A DNA stretch of 12,582 bases from Actinomycetes bacterium (GCA_030597945.1 JAUVQW010000018.1:1-12582); one strand, 5' to 3'. Numbered from the stretch's first letter, positions 1-7,399 are shown. Numbers and translations are program-made. The notes: generated by a model not told the origin, from the letters alone.

Positions 1-87
1 AGAATGGATTCTGGAATAGTGGTCGGCAGTTTTAAAAAGACAAGAACGCTATTAAATGACATCGCATCATTAGAAATTAAAGACTAA
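1..87 (+). CDS. C-terminal tail of an unidentified gene (partial)
   Basis: An open frame enters from the left edge in frame 1 and gives 28 residues, ending in LLNDIASLEIKD before a TAA at 85-87. The tail is too short to assign by sequence. It sits only 22 bases upstream of rodA on the same strand, so the two are probably co-transcribed. In actinobacteria the gene in this place is usually pstP, a PP2C-type Ser/Thr phosphatase, but nothing in these 28 residues confirms that. The identity is left open. Confidence 0.6.
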   Translation, partial: RMDSGIVVGSFKKTRTLLNDIASLEIKD

Positions 88-109
88 CTGTTTATATAAA
101 AGGATCGGA

Positions 110-1390
110 ATGGTATTTTCCAACCGTAATAAAGAGCTTTTCGGCATTTTTTTTGTCTTTATTATCTTGTCGACAGGTTTCATTCAGCTTTCTTTAAATA
201 AGGGTCAATTTATCGATATCTTCTCTCTTGGACTTCCAATAATACTCGGACTTTTCTTTCTGGTAACCCATCTTGCCGTTCGTTACCAGTCAAAGGCGGC
301 TGACTCCTCTCTTCTACCAATCGCCTTTTTGCTTACAGGTTTTAGCGTTCTATTCATATCCCGCTTAGATCCCGATTTCGCTTCCAAGCAACTTCTTTGG
401 ATCTCGCTCGGTCTGGCACTTCTAATACTGACTATCAGGTTTGCTGCCGATTATGAGCGCTTGGCAGAGTATAAATATATCTTTGGAGCCCTTGGAATAA
501 TCCTTTTGCTTATTCCGATCTTCCTGGGAAAAGAGATCGGAGGGGCCAAGCTATGGCTTCAGTTCGGCGGATACTCCTTTCAACCGGCCGAGATTGCTAA
601 GATCTTTATCGTCATCTTTTTAGCGGCCTATCTAAGTGAAAAAAAGGACCTTCTAAGTTCTGGAACGCGCCGGGTAGGTAAACTGGAGCTTCCAGATACA
701 CGTCATTTCGCTCCTTTGATCGTCATCTGGTTGATCTCTCTTTTGATTCTTATTTTCGAAAAAGATCTTGGTTCATCGCTCCTCTTTTTCGGCGTATTCT
801 TACTGATCGTCTATATCTCTACGGCAAATTTTATTTTTACCTTTGCCGGTCTGGTCCTCTTTATTTTTGGTGCTTCCGTCTCATACTATTTTTTTCCACA
901 TGTTCAAACCAGAATCTCTATCTGGATAAACACTCTACCGGATAACGTAAGTGGTGATTCATATCAGCTGGCCCAATCTCTATTTGCCTTATCAGCCGGC
1001 GGGGTCTCCGGTACCGGTATTGGGAACGGCCTTCTGGGAACACATATCCACATGCCAGCGGTGCTTACCGATTTTATTTTTTCGTCCGTAGGTGAAGAAC
1101 TAGGTCTTGCCGGTACGGTGGCGATTGTACTTATCTATTTCTATCTCCTTTTTAGAGGTTTAAAGATCGGCATCTCCCAAGAAAATGAATTCGGCCGGCT
1201 ACTAAGTATCGGACTCATTTTATTTCTTACAATACAAGCATTTATAATAATTGCCGGAGTTGTCAAATTCATCCCGCTAACAGGGGTAACATTACCACTT
1301 ATTAGCTACGGCGGAAGCTCCATTGTCGCTAACTTTATTTTGATCGGTCTTCTCCTATCTATATCTAATAAGGCAAGTACCAATGGATAG
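110..1390 (+). CDS. rodA: RodA/FtsW/SpoVE (SEDS) peptidoglycan glycosyltransferase
   Basis: This is a polytopic inner-membrane SEDS protein of 426 residues that polymerises lipid II into glycan strands. Hydrophobic segments run through almost the whole chain. Family motifs are visible: GAKLWL near residue 145 followed by FQPAEIAKI (157-165), EKDLGSS (217-223), GTGIGNG (301-307), LTDFIFSSVGEELG (319-332) with the predicted catalytic Asp at 321, and the terminal PLTGVTLPLISYGGSS (389-404). The ATG start is supported by AAAAGGA at 98-104, five bases upstream. The stop overlaps the next start by eight bases (ATGGATAG), so translation is probably coupled to the PBP gene. SEDS proteins work as a pair with a class B PBP, which is exactly the neighbour here. 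RodA rather than FtsW is inferred from the gene order; sequence alone does not strictly separate them. Confidence 0.93.
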   Translation: MVFSNRNKELFGIFFVFIILSTGFIQLSLNKGQFIDIFSLGLPIILGLFFLVTHLAVRYQSKAADSSLLPIAFLLTGFSVLFISRLDPDFASKQLLWISLGLALLILTIRFAADYERLAEYKYIFGALGIILLLIPIFLGKEIGGAKLWLQFGGYSFQPAEIAKIFIVIFLAAYLSEKKDLLSSGTRRVGKLELPDTRHFAPLIVIWLISLLILIFEKDLGSSLLFFGVFLLIVYISTANFIFTFAGLVLFIFGASVSYYFFPHVQTRISIWINTLPDNVSGDSYQLAQSLFALSAGGVSGTGIGNGLLGTHIHMPAVLTDFIFSSVGEELGLAGTVAIVLIYFYLLFRGLKIGISQENEFGRLLSIGLILFLTIQAFIIIAGVVKFIPLTGVTLPLISYGGSSIVANFILIGLLLSISNKASTNG

Positions 1391-2771
1391 ACAATTAAAA
1401 GTCATTTTTCGGATAATGTCACTAGTAGTGGCGATGCTCATCTCCGTTCTAGTTTTCCGTCAAGCACTCTCCGATGATCTGGCTATGCATCCGGGTAACC
1501 AAAGAGAACTCCTAGCAGAGTACTCGATCAATCGGGGGTCTATTTTTACGATAGATGGCAAGGTAATGGCTGAAAGTATCGCCGATGGAGACGTCTATAA
1601 ACGCGAGTATCCTATGGAAAAAATCGCGTCTTCGGTAAGTGGTTATTGGGATCCGATTCGAGGTCGCTCCGGTCTTGAGGCAAGTTTTAACGAATGGCTT
1701 ACTGGAAAAAATCAGTTCGCCAATTTAGATGATTGGTTCAGCACCCTTATCAATCAGAAAACACGCGGCAATGACCTGACTTTAACGATCGACTCTAATC
1801 TTCAAGAGACGGCTTGGGAATCGCTTGGTGATAATAAAGGCGCGATCGTTGTCATAGACCCTAAAAGTGGCGCTATAAAAGCGTTAGTCAGCAAGCCTTC
1901 GTATGACCCAAATACAATAAACGAACTTTGGAAAGACATTTCCACCGATGATGATAGCCCCCTTCTGAATCGTGCTACTCTTGGTCTCTATCCTCCTGGC
2001 TCGACCTTTAAGATCATCACTGCCGGCGCCGGCCTTGCTCTTGATGTCGTAGAACCGGATACAAAGTTCAAAAGCCCAGGAGAATTGTCTGTCGGTGGCG
2101 GAACGGTCGAAAATTACGCCGGTACTTCAAATCGAAGCCTGACAGTCGAAAAGGCTTTTACTCTTTCGTCTAATACCGTCTTCGCTCAGATCGGTCTCGA
2201 ACTTGGCGCCGAAAATCTTGTTAGAATAGCCCGCGACTTTGGTTTTGACAATAAACTTGATTTCGATCTACCGACTTCAAAAAGTACTATTCCTGATCCT
2301 CAAAACATGGACGAGGTCATGTTAGCTTGGAGCGCTGTAGGACAAGGAGAGACGCTCGTGACCCCTCTTCACATGGTACTTATCGCTTCAGCGATTGCTA
2401 ACGGAGGAGATATTCCCAAGCCTTATCTAGTAGAAGACGTTAGAAATTACCAGGGCGGAATAGTCATGAAACATAAGCCGAGAATGATCGGAAAGGCACT
2501 GGATAGTGATATAGCCGACGAAGTAAAAAATATGATGGTCAAAGTCGTAGAAAATGGTACGGCACAAAGAATATGGACGCCAAATTATGAGATCGCCGGA
2601 AAGACAGGGTCGGCGGAGATATTCGATGATAAGCCAGCTCATGCTTGGTTTACCGGTTTCGCACCAGCTGACGATCCAAAGATCGCCATAGTCGTTCTGG
2701 TTGAAGAGAAAGGCCTGGGCGGAAAAATCGCTGCTCCAATTGCTAAGGATATTATCAGTGAAGCTTTATAA
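1383..2771 (+). CDS. pbpA: Class B penicillin-binding protein (PbpA/FtsI-like transpeptidase)
   Basis: This is a 462-residue D,D-transpeptidase that cross-links peptidoglycan outside the membrane. A single N-terminal membrane anchor spans about residues 8-28. The short N-terminal region contains the NRGSIFTIDGKVMAES motif typical of class B PBPs (residues 50-65). All three catalytic motifs are present: STFK at 207-210 with the acylated Ser207, SSN at 262-264, and KTGS at 407-410. It is much shorter than E. coli PBP2 or PBP3 and closer in size to mycobacterial PbpA (about 490 residues), because the N-terminal dimerisation region is compact. Its ATG lies inside the last codons of rodA, which is strong evidence for a coupled SEDS-PBP pair. 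The assignment as PbpA rests on synteny plus size; elongation versus division role is not decided. Confidence 0.93.
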   Translation: MDRQLKVIFRIMSLVVAMLISVLVFRQALSDDLAMHPGNQRELLAEYSINRGSIFTIDGKVMAESIADGDVYKREYPMEKIASSVSGYWDPIRGRSGLEASFNEWLTGKNQFANLDDWFSTLINQKTRGNDLTLTIDSNLQETAWESLGDNKGAIVVIDPKSGAIKALVSKPSYDPNTINELWKDISTDDDSPLLNRATLGLYPPGSTFKIITAGAGLALDVVEPDTKFKSPGELSVGGGTVENYAGTSNRSLTVEKAFTLSSNTVFAQIGLELGAENLVRIARDFGFDNKLDFDLPTSKSTIPDPQNMDEVMLAWSAVGQGETLVTPLHMVLIASAIANGGDIPKPYLVEDVRNYQGGIVMKHKPRMIGKALDSDIADEVKNMMVKVVENGTAQRIWTPNYEIAGKTGSAEIFDDKPAHAWFTGFAPADDPKIAIVVLVEEKGLGGKIAAPIAKDIISEAL

Positions 2772-2784
2772 AACATGGGATATC

Positions 2785-2813
2785 TTGAACGATGCTAATG
2801 GTAAGTTTATTAT
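2785..2813 (+). promoter_or_regulatory. Candidate sigma-70-type promoter for the PASTA kinase gene
   Basis: TTGAAC at 2785-2790 and TATTAT at 2808-2813 are separated by 17 bases, a near-ideal housekeeping arrangement. Transcription would begin near 2820, leaving a leader of roughly 45 bases before the kinase start. It lies entirely within the 86-95-base gap after the PBP stop codon, the only sizeable gap in the cluster. This suggests the kinase can be transcribed apart from rodA-pbpA. Matched by eye; short AT-rich matches like this also arise by chance. Confidence 0.5.
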
Positions 2814-2866
2814 AGTGAAAAAGTCTTTTTTCCTATTTCCTTATATGATGAGGTGTTTTGTTTCCC

Positions 2867-4702
2867 ATGGATGTTAAAGTTTTCGGTGGTAGATATGAGA
2901 TAAGTGAGAAAATAGGCAGCGGCGGCATGGCCGATGTCTATCGAGCTACAGACAGTATCCTAAATAGGACTGTTGCCATTAAAGTACTTCACCCTCATTT
3001 TGCTAACGAAGAAGATTTTGTGGCCCGCTTCAAAAGAGAAGCCCAAGCGGCCGCGAATCTTAACCATCCCAATATCGTTAATATCTATGACTGGGGTGCC
3101 GAGGATTCCACCTACTTCATCGTCATGGAATACCTTATCGGAAAAAGCTTAAAAGAGATCATCGATGAACAGGCGCCTTTAGATGAAAATTTAATCATCG
3201 ATATCGGAAGGCAAGTACTTCTAGCTGTAGAAGCAGCTCATAAAAGCGATCTCGTTCATAGAGATATCAAGCCACACAATATAATCATAACTGAAAACGG
3301 TGATGTCAAAGTCATGGATTTCGGCATCGCCAGATCGACATCATCCACAATGACCCAGACCGGCTCTATCATGGGAACAGCTTTCTATCTCTCACCGGAG
3401 CAGGCACAGGGCGCCGAGGTAAGCAGCGCCTCCGACCTCTACTCTGTCGGTATCGTCCTCTATGAGATGTCTACCGGAAACGTCCCATTTAAAGGTGAGA
3501 GTCCAGTATCAATAGCTTTAAAACATGTTCATGAAGCACCGGTCCCGCCTAGAAGGTTAAACCCCGATCTATCGCTCAGCCTCCAAACGATCATATTAAA
3601 AGCGATATCTAAAAATCCAAACGATAGATATAGCGACGCGGCAGAATTAAGACATGATCTGGGAAAATCAGCAAATGGTGAGCTAATCGAACCAACTTCG
3701 GCCAGCGGAGAAGAAACGATAATTATACCGGCAACTACGGGTATCGTTAAAGATAACAACAATGAAGATGATGATAAAGGCAAAGATAAAAAGAAGAAAC
3801 CCAAATGGTGGATACTGATTACTGCTCTAATCGTATTAGCGCTGATTGGAGCCGCGGTCGGATATTTCATCTATTTGGATCGAACGACGACCACCGTTCC
3901 AAAGATAACATCGCTAAGTGAAAAATCAGCCAAGAAAGACCTGAAAGAAAAGGGATTAAAAATGAAGGTCACTGATAGAGTCTTTGATGCGGGCATACCC
4001 TCGGGAAAAGTTGTGAGCCAGGATCCGGATGCGGGAGATAAAATAAGGACGGGTAGAACGGTTAGTGTAGTTTTAAGCAGAGGCGAAGAGAAGATCGAAG
4101 TGCCAAAACTTACAGGTATCACTTTGGATCAAGCCACTTTTTTCTTGGCAAAGGCCGATCTTAACGTTGGTGAGATCACCAGAGAATACAGTGATCGATT
4201 AGAAGCCGGTGTCGTTATTAGCCAGAATCCACCGGCTGACGACGGAGTCTCGAAGGGAACCAATGTAGACTTGATGGTCAGTAAAGGACCAAGACCGATC
4301 CGGGTTCCAGACGTCATCGGAAAAACGACGTCGGAAGCAAGCGCGGAGATAACTAAGGAACAGTTAAAAGTAGTTAAAAGTGAAGAATTCAGCGACTCAG
4401 TCGAAGAGGGCCGCGTTATAAGGATGAGTCCGCCTCCAGGTACCTCGATTGAAAAAGATGGCGAGGTAAGTATCGTCATCAGCAAAGGGCCAGAGCTTAT
4501 AAGTATCCCTGATTTGGAAGGCATGTCCCAAGATGACGCAAAATCAGAGCTCGAAACCCGCGGTTTTGTCGTTCAGATAAAAGCCGGTATCTCCGATCCC
4601 GAAAACTATGGAAAGGTTGTCGCTCAAAGTCCGCAAAAAGAAGAGATGGCGATCAAAGGCGCTACTGTCACTATTTGGATCGGTGAACCGCCACCGCCTT
4701 AG
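2867..4702 (+). CDS. pknB: PknB-type Ser/Thr protein kinase with four PASTA repeats
   Basis: This is a transmembrane eukaryotic-type kinase of 611 residues that couples extracellular wall sensing to phosphorylation inside the cell. Kinase features in order: glycine loop GSGGMADVY (17-25), ATP-binding Lys39, HRDIKPHN (131-138) with catalytic Asp133, DFG (151-153), and an activation loop with T-Q-T at 163-165, matching the autophosphorylated Thr pair of mycobacterial PknB, followed by GTAFYLSPEQ. A Lys/Asp-rich juxtamembrane stretch precedes one membrane helix (about 314-337). Four PASTA repeats follow at about 344-405, 410-474, 479-542 and 545-606, the same number as in M. tuberculosis PknB. 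The start is ambiguous: GAGGTG at 2850-2855 serves either ATG 2867 (spacer 11) or an in-frame TTG at 2858 (spacer 2-4). ATG is preferred by codon and by family N-termini. No pknA gene lies before it, unlike the classic cluster. Confidence 0.95.
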   Translation: MDVKVFGGRYEISEKIGSGGMADVYRATDSILNRTVAIKVLHPHFANEEDFVARFKREAQAAANLNHPNIVNIYDWGAEDSTYFIVMEYLIGKSLKEIIDEQAPLDENLIIDIGRQVLLAVEAAHKSDLVHRDIKPHNIIITENGDVKVMDFGIARSTSSTMTQTGSIMGTAFYLSPEQAQGAEVSSASDLYSVGIVLYEMSTGNVPFKGESPVSIALKHVHEAPVPPRRLNPDLSLSLQTIILKAISKNPNDRYSDAAELRHDLGKSANGELIEPTSASGEETIIIPATTGIVKDNNNEDDDKGKDKKKKPKWWILITALIVLALIGAAVGYFIYLDRTTTTVPKITSLSEKSAKKDLKEKGLKMKVTDRVFDAGIPSGKVVSQDPDAGDKIRTGRTVSVVLSRGEEKIEVPKLTGITLDQATFFLAKADLNVGEITREYSDRLEAGVVISQNPPADDGVSKGTNVDLMVSKGPRPIRVPDVIGKTTSEASAEITKEQLKVVKSEEFSDSVEEGRVIRMSPPPGTSIEKDGEVSIVISKGPELISIPDLEGMSQDDAKSELETRGFVVQIKAGISDPENYGKVVAQSPQKEEMAIKGATVTIWIGEPPPP

Positions 4703-4749
4703 ATCTTTCTACCGGTTTAAAGTCAGAGAGACAAATCCTCTCAATAAAG

Positions 4750-5277
4750 TTACTTCTTTTTTAAAAAGGGTTCGATATATCGTTTTTGAACTTTGTCAAC
4801 CGATTGGCCGAGCAATACGATAGCGATGTATTTAGGCTCAAAAGGTGTTTTTCTGGGATACATCTTGACTTCGTAGGGAAGCTTGCTTCCTTTCTTGTGG
4901 TTGCAAGTGGAACATGCTGTAGTGACATTTTCCCACGTATCTTCGCCGCCCTTGGAGACCGGTTTAACATGTTCCCGAGTAAGTCGCTCGATTTTCTTAA
5001 ATTCCGACTTATGGCGCCCACAATACTGACAGGTATACCGATCGCGGGCGAACAATATCGTGTTCGTCACCACGCTTCTGATGCGTCTTGGTATGTGGAC
5101 ATATCTTACAAGTCTTATTACTAACGGAAAAGGGACTTCCCGTTTTTCAGAGCGAAAACTTTTTTCAACATGCTCCTCAAGTATTTCGGCTTTCTCTTTT
5201 AAGACAAGGATTACTGCTCGCTTTACCGGGATAAAGCTTAGAGGTTCGGCACTAGCATTTAGAATAAGTGTCTTCAT
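4750..5277 (-). CDS. Stand-alone HNH endonuclease-family protein
   Basis: This 175-residue protein belongs to a widespread HNH family (COG1403, McrA-like) whose members begin with a conserved LNASxEPL...RAVxLxLKxKAE block, seen here at residues 5-30. The nuclease core lies at about 78-135: zinc knuckle C83-x2-C86 (CQYC), EH at 102-103, KGGEDTWENV with Asn117, and the second knuckle C122-x2-C125 followed by N126-H127 and KKG. The residue before the first core His is Glu rather than the commoner Asp. The rest of the metal-binding core looks complete, so it is probably a metal-dependent DNA nuclease, but the biological target of this family is not established. It is convergent with pknB (47 bases between stops) and divergent from the YqjE-like gene. 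There is no methyltransferase or other restriction partner in view. Confidence 0.9.
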   Translation of the reverse strand: MKTLILNASAEPLSFIPVKRAVILVLKEKAEILEEHVEKSFRSEKREVPFPLVIRLVRYVHIPRRIRSVVTNTILFARDRYTCQYCGRHKSEFKKIERLTREHVKPVSKGGEDTWENVTTACSTCNHKKGSKLPYEVKMYPRKTPFEPKYIAIVLLGQSVDKVQKRYIEPFLKKK

Positions 5278-5517
5278 AATTACTTACCGCAAAAATTCTA
5301 TGACAAACGATCGCCTATCGAGGTCGCATGCTACATGTCTGTTCATAAATCATATGTATATGGGTATAGATAACTCGACTTGAACTTATTTTAGTCTATT
5401 TACTTTCATTATAAAAGAACCGGTCCGTCAAAATTTATTTAAATAATGATCGATTACGTCGATAATTAGACCTAAAATACTAATTATTAAAGTTTATTTG
5501 CGGAAATAGAGGAAGCT
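5278..5517. other. AT-rich intergenic region between divergent genes
   Basis: This 240-base gap separates the HNH gene (-) from the YqjE-like gene (+) and must hold the start signals for both. It is clearly more AT-rich than its surroundings. Candidate pieces are TTGAAC at 5380-5385 and TATAAA at 5410-5415, but they are 24 bases apart and do not form a normal promoter. A short inverted repeat (ATCGA 5449-5453, TCGAT 5459-5463) is within what chance would give. I find no convincing coding frame, RNA gene or terminator here. Confidence 0.5.
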
Positions 5518-5829
5518 TTGGAAGAAAAGAAGGACTCTCTACTAAAATCAATAGTAGATTTAATAGAACTTTTGATAGCCTACGTCAGGCAGGAATTAAA
5601 ATCGACTGTTGATAGTAGTCTGGCAGAGCCGCTTAGAAAAGCGGGTAAAAAAGTGGGCATAGCTATTTTTGTGGCATTTATTATGAGCGTAGCCGCTATC
5701 TTTATTGCAGTTGGATTATTTCAACTTTTGGCCACATTGCTCGGAGCTACCTGGATAGCCTATCTTGTCATCGGTGTCATATTAATAATATTTGGGGTAG
5801 TCGCGGGCGTTAGATCAAAGGATGTTTGA
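5518..5829 (+). CDS. Small membrane protein of the YqjE / holin_3_6 type
   Basis: This 103-residue protein has an acidic and then basic amphipathic N-terminal segment (MEEKKDSLLKSIVDLIELL, residues 1-19), a linker with KAGKKVG (about 42-48), and two hydrophobic helices at roughly 49-72 and 76-97 joined by a short turn (LGATW). This is the layout of the Phage_holin_3_6/YqjE family (PF07332), frequent in actinobacteria and proteobacteria and usually not a true phage holin. The start is a TTG at 5518, chosen because GAGG at 5509-5512 sits five bases upstream and no ATG precedes the conserved region. Its TGA overlaps the next gene's ATG by one base, so the two are translationally coupled. No phage genes are nearby, which argues against a lysis role. 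Function unknown. Confidence 0.82.
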   Translation: MEEKKDSLLKSIVDLIELLIAYVRQELKSTVDSSLAEPLRKAGKKVGIAIFVAFIMSVAAIFIAVGLFQLLATLLGATWIAYLVIGVILIIFGVVAGVRSKDV

Positions 5830-6008
5830 TGGACGATATAAAAGAAACGATCACGAGAGACGATATTGATACAAAGATCGAAGAGATAGCCCACCTTACC
5901 AAGATTCGCCTTAATTCGAGAAAAACCGAGATAACAGTATTGGCGATAGGAGCCGCTTTACTTATCGGGACAGGTTACTGGCTGGGGAAAAAAACAAAAC
6001 GCCACTAA
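5829..6008 (+). CDS. 59-residue tail-anchored membrane protein coupled to the YqjE-like gene
   Basis: The frame begins with a charged cytoplasmic segment (MDDIKETITRDDIDTKIEEI, residues 1-20), continues with a basic stretch (KIRLNSRKTE), and ends in one helix (about 35-53) with a GKKTKRH tail. This resembles the YqjD/ElaB or DUF3618 style of short tail-anchored protein often found beside YqjE-like genes, but the match is by layout only. The ATG at 5829 is preferred over the TTG immediately before it, because AAAGG at 5817-5821 gives a seven-base spacer and the TGATG junction fits coupling. Its stop codon overlaps the stop of the facing gene on the other strand. Confidence 0.75.
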   Translation: MDDIKETITRDDIDTKIEEIAHLTKIRLNSRKTEITVLAIGAALLIGTGYWLGKKTKRH

Positions 6009-6403
6009 TTTTCTGCGGCAAGCGGTGTAAGCAAATCTTCTAATTCCTTGCGATTCTTAAAAGGCTGGCTCTTGCCGTCATCTATAAGAGCACCGACAAA
6101 TAGTCCGCTTAACTCAAGAATTATCCCATCTACCATCTCTTCTGGATACACTTCGGTCTGCTCGAGATCGAGCGGTTCGTTTTGGCCGCTTTCAACTGAT
6201 ACCTGATATCCGGCGCTGATCAATTCCAGGCCTTCATCAATACTGAAAAAACGAATAGCTATCGGCCTTGCCGTATTCAGGCAGAACATACCGCCGATCT
6301 CCGGAACATACCTATCCTCAAGAGACGGATCATGAGCCAGCTCTCTTTGCTTTACCTCTTCTACATATTCCGATTTAAAAAAATAGACCTCAAATACAAC
6401 CAT
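6005..6403 (-). CDS. Hypothetical acidic protein, 132 residues
   Basis: I do not recognise this protein. It is soluble-looking and acidic, with no signal peptide, membrane helix or metal-binding motif. The N-terminus MVVFEVYFFKSEYVEEV suggests a beta strand followed by a helix, and there is a central segment GGMFCLNTARPIAIRFFSID with the only cysteine. The reverse-strand sequence before the ATG reads GAGGGAAGAGAT, a fair ribosome binding site, which supports both the start and its reality as a gene. It converges on the small membrane protein with overlapping stop codons. A regulatory or small-domain role is possible but not shown. Confidence 0.72.
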   Translation of the reverse strand: MVVFEVYFFKSEYVEEVKQRELAHDPSLEDRYVPEIGGMFCLNTARPIAIRFFSIDEGLELISAGYQVSVESGQNEPLDLEQTEVYPEEMVDGIILELSGLFVGALIDDGKSQPFKNRKELEDLLTPLAAEN

Positions 6404-6521
6404 ATCTCTTCCCTCTTAGACTCGTGTAATATTAACATAATCGCATTACATCATAAAATCTTATGTTTTTACTTTATATTTTCTCTTGCAACCACCCGCT
6501 ATATGTATTACAAAGATACAG

Positions 6522-6641
6522 ATGACTAACGGATACCGGCGTCAACATAAAAGAAAGCGCGTCTGGCCTAGAGCGATCTTTTTAATGGCGATCATCTCAG
6601 TCTTATCGTTTCTGTCCTTGGTCGGAGCTATCAATAGGTAG
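6522..6641 (+). CDS. Putative 39-residue basic membrane miniprotein
   Basis: An ATG at 6522 opens a 39-codon frame ending in TAG at 6639-6641. The first 18 residues are strongly basic (RRQHKRKR at 6-13) and the next 18 or so form one hydrophobic helix (AIFLMAIISVLSFLSLVGA). This gives a coherent single-pass protein with the basic end inside under the positive-inside rule. The composition is hard to explain as random AT-rich intergenic DNA, and the segment otherwise lacks a gene. Against it: the upstream sequence offers only a weak AAAGA as ribosome binding site, and no promoter is clear. It converges with the cyclophilin gene. Confidence 0.45.
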   Translation: MTNGYRRQHKRKRVWPRAIFLMAIISVLSFLSLVGAINR

Positions 6642-6683
6642 TATCGACGTAAAAACTGATCAATACTTTTTAGTCCGATCGAC

Positions 6684-7319
6684 TTACTCCGCTTTAATAT
6701 ATACCTTGTTCATCAGATCATCTTTGACTATCTTCGGGATAACATCCAGACCCTCGGTAACTTGTCCAAAGATAGTGTATTGATCATCCAATCCCGGCTG
6801 GGGAGCAAGACAGATATAGAACTGGCTACCGGCACTATTGATATTTTGTGACCTTGCCATGGCTACTGTTCCGGTCACATGCTTCTTATCATTAAACTCG
6901 GCATCGACCGTATATCCAGGTCCACCCATTCCGGTTCCTTGAGGATCGCCACCCTGAATTACAAATCCAGGTACAACGCGATGCCACTTTAATCCGTTAT
7001 AGAACCCTTTGTTTGCGAGTGTTACAAAATTATCGACAGTTTTTGGCGCGACTTCCGGATACATCTCAAAGACAATATTTCCTTTATCAGTTTCGATAAC
7101 GGCTACTGGCCCTTTGCCTCCACCTGCGTTCTGATCTGTTGATGATCCCTCATCTTTGTTCTGATCTTTATTTGAATCTTCCACACTCTCCTCCTCAACA
7201 CTCGCTTCTTTAGCTTTATCTTCCTTTTTCGGCTCATCTCCTGAACCCGATATATTACAGCTGATCACTGCCGCTGAAAGCAGTATTAAAAAAATAAAAA
7301 AAATAGACCTTTTCAACAT
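6684..7319 (-). CDS. Cyclophilin-type peptidyl-prolyl isomerase, predicted lipoprotein
   Basis: This 211-residue exported foldase catalyses cis-trans isomerisation of X-Pro bonds. The N-terminus is basic (KRS), then hydrophobic, then VISC with the predicted lipidated Cys at 21. This lipobox is acceptable rather than ideal. A long Glu/Lys/Asp/Ser-rich linker (about 25-68) holds the domain off the membrane. The cyclophilin domain follows from about residue 70: DNFVTLANKGFYNG, WHRVVPGFVIQGGD with catalytic Arg114 plus Phe119 and Gln122, VAMARS, and GSQFYICLAP. The ATG at 7319 is preferred over the TTG at 7322 because GGAGGT (7324-7329, minus strand) lies four bases upstream of the ATG but only one from the TTG. 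It is divergent from the sortase gene. It probably helps fold secreted proteins. Confidence 0.92.
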   Translation of the reverse strand: MLKRSIFFIFLILLSAAVISCNISGSGDEPKKEDKAKEASVEEESVEDSNKDQNKDEGSSTDQNAGGGKGPVAVIETDKGNIVFEMYPEVAPKTVDNFVTLANKGFYNGLKWHRVVPGFVIQGGDPQGTGMGGPGYTVDAEFNDKKHVTGTVAMARSQNINSAGSQFYICLAPQPGLDDQYTIFGQVTEGLDVIPKIVKDDLMNKVYIKAE

Positions 7320-7355
7320 CAAGACCTCCGTTAGATAATTTATAAAACATAAAAT

Positions 7356-7384
7356 AGTTTAAGGTGAAACGCCCGTATTGTAAA
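7356..7384 (-). promoter_or_regulatory. Candidate promoter of the cyclophilin gene
   Basis: On the minus strand, TTTACA (7379-7384) and TAAACT (7356-7361) are separated by 17 bases and lie about 37 bases upstream of the ATG. The -35 element matches the consensus at five of six positions, the -10 at four of six. Other AT-rich -10 candidates lie closer to the gene, so the exact element is uncertain. Confidence 0.35.
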
Positions 7385-7399
7385 TCAAAAAATCTCTTG

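Noticed and set aside
3529..4524. Three long minus-strand frames opposite the kinase linker and PASTA region
   Set aside because: They are low-complexity Ser/Pro/Leu translations mirroring the codon pattern of the PASTA repeats, with no domain or ribosome binding site of their own.
4726..4770. Short hairpin (GAGAG 4726-4730, CTCTC 4738-4742) with a T-rich run further on, as a pknB terminator
   Set aside because: The stem is only five base pairs with a seven-base loop, and the T-run begins more than ten bases after it, inside the facing HNH gene. It is too weak to call.
4786..5383. Plus-strand frames overlapping the HNH gene
   Set aside because: They are shadows of a gene with clear conserved zinc and catalytic motifs on the other strand.
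5518..5829. Prophage or lysis cassette because of the holin-type family name
   Set aside because: No endolysin, integrase, attachment site or structural phage gene is visible. The family name is historical, and most chromosomal members are not holins.
6332..6529. 65-residue plus-strand frame ending at the miniprotein start
   Set aside because: It overlaps the 5' end of the minus-strand acidic protein and is rich in Ile, Tyr, Phe and Leu, as expected from AT-rich DNA. There is no good ribosome binding site.
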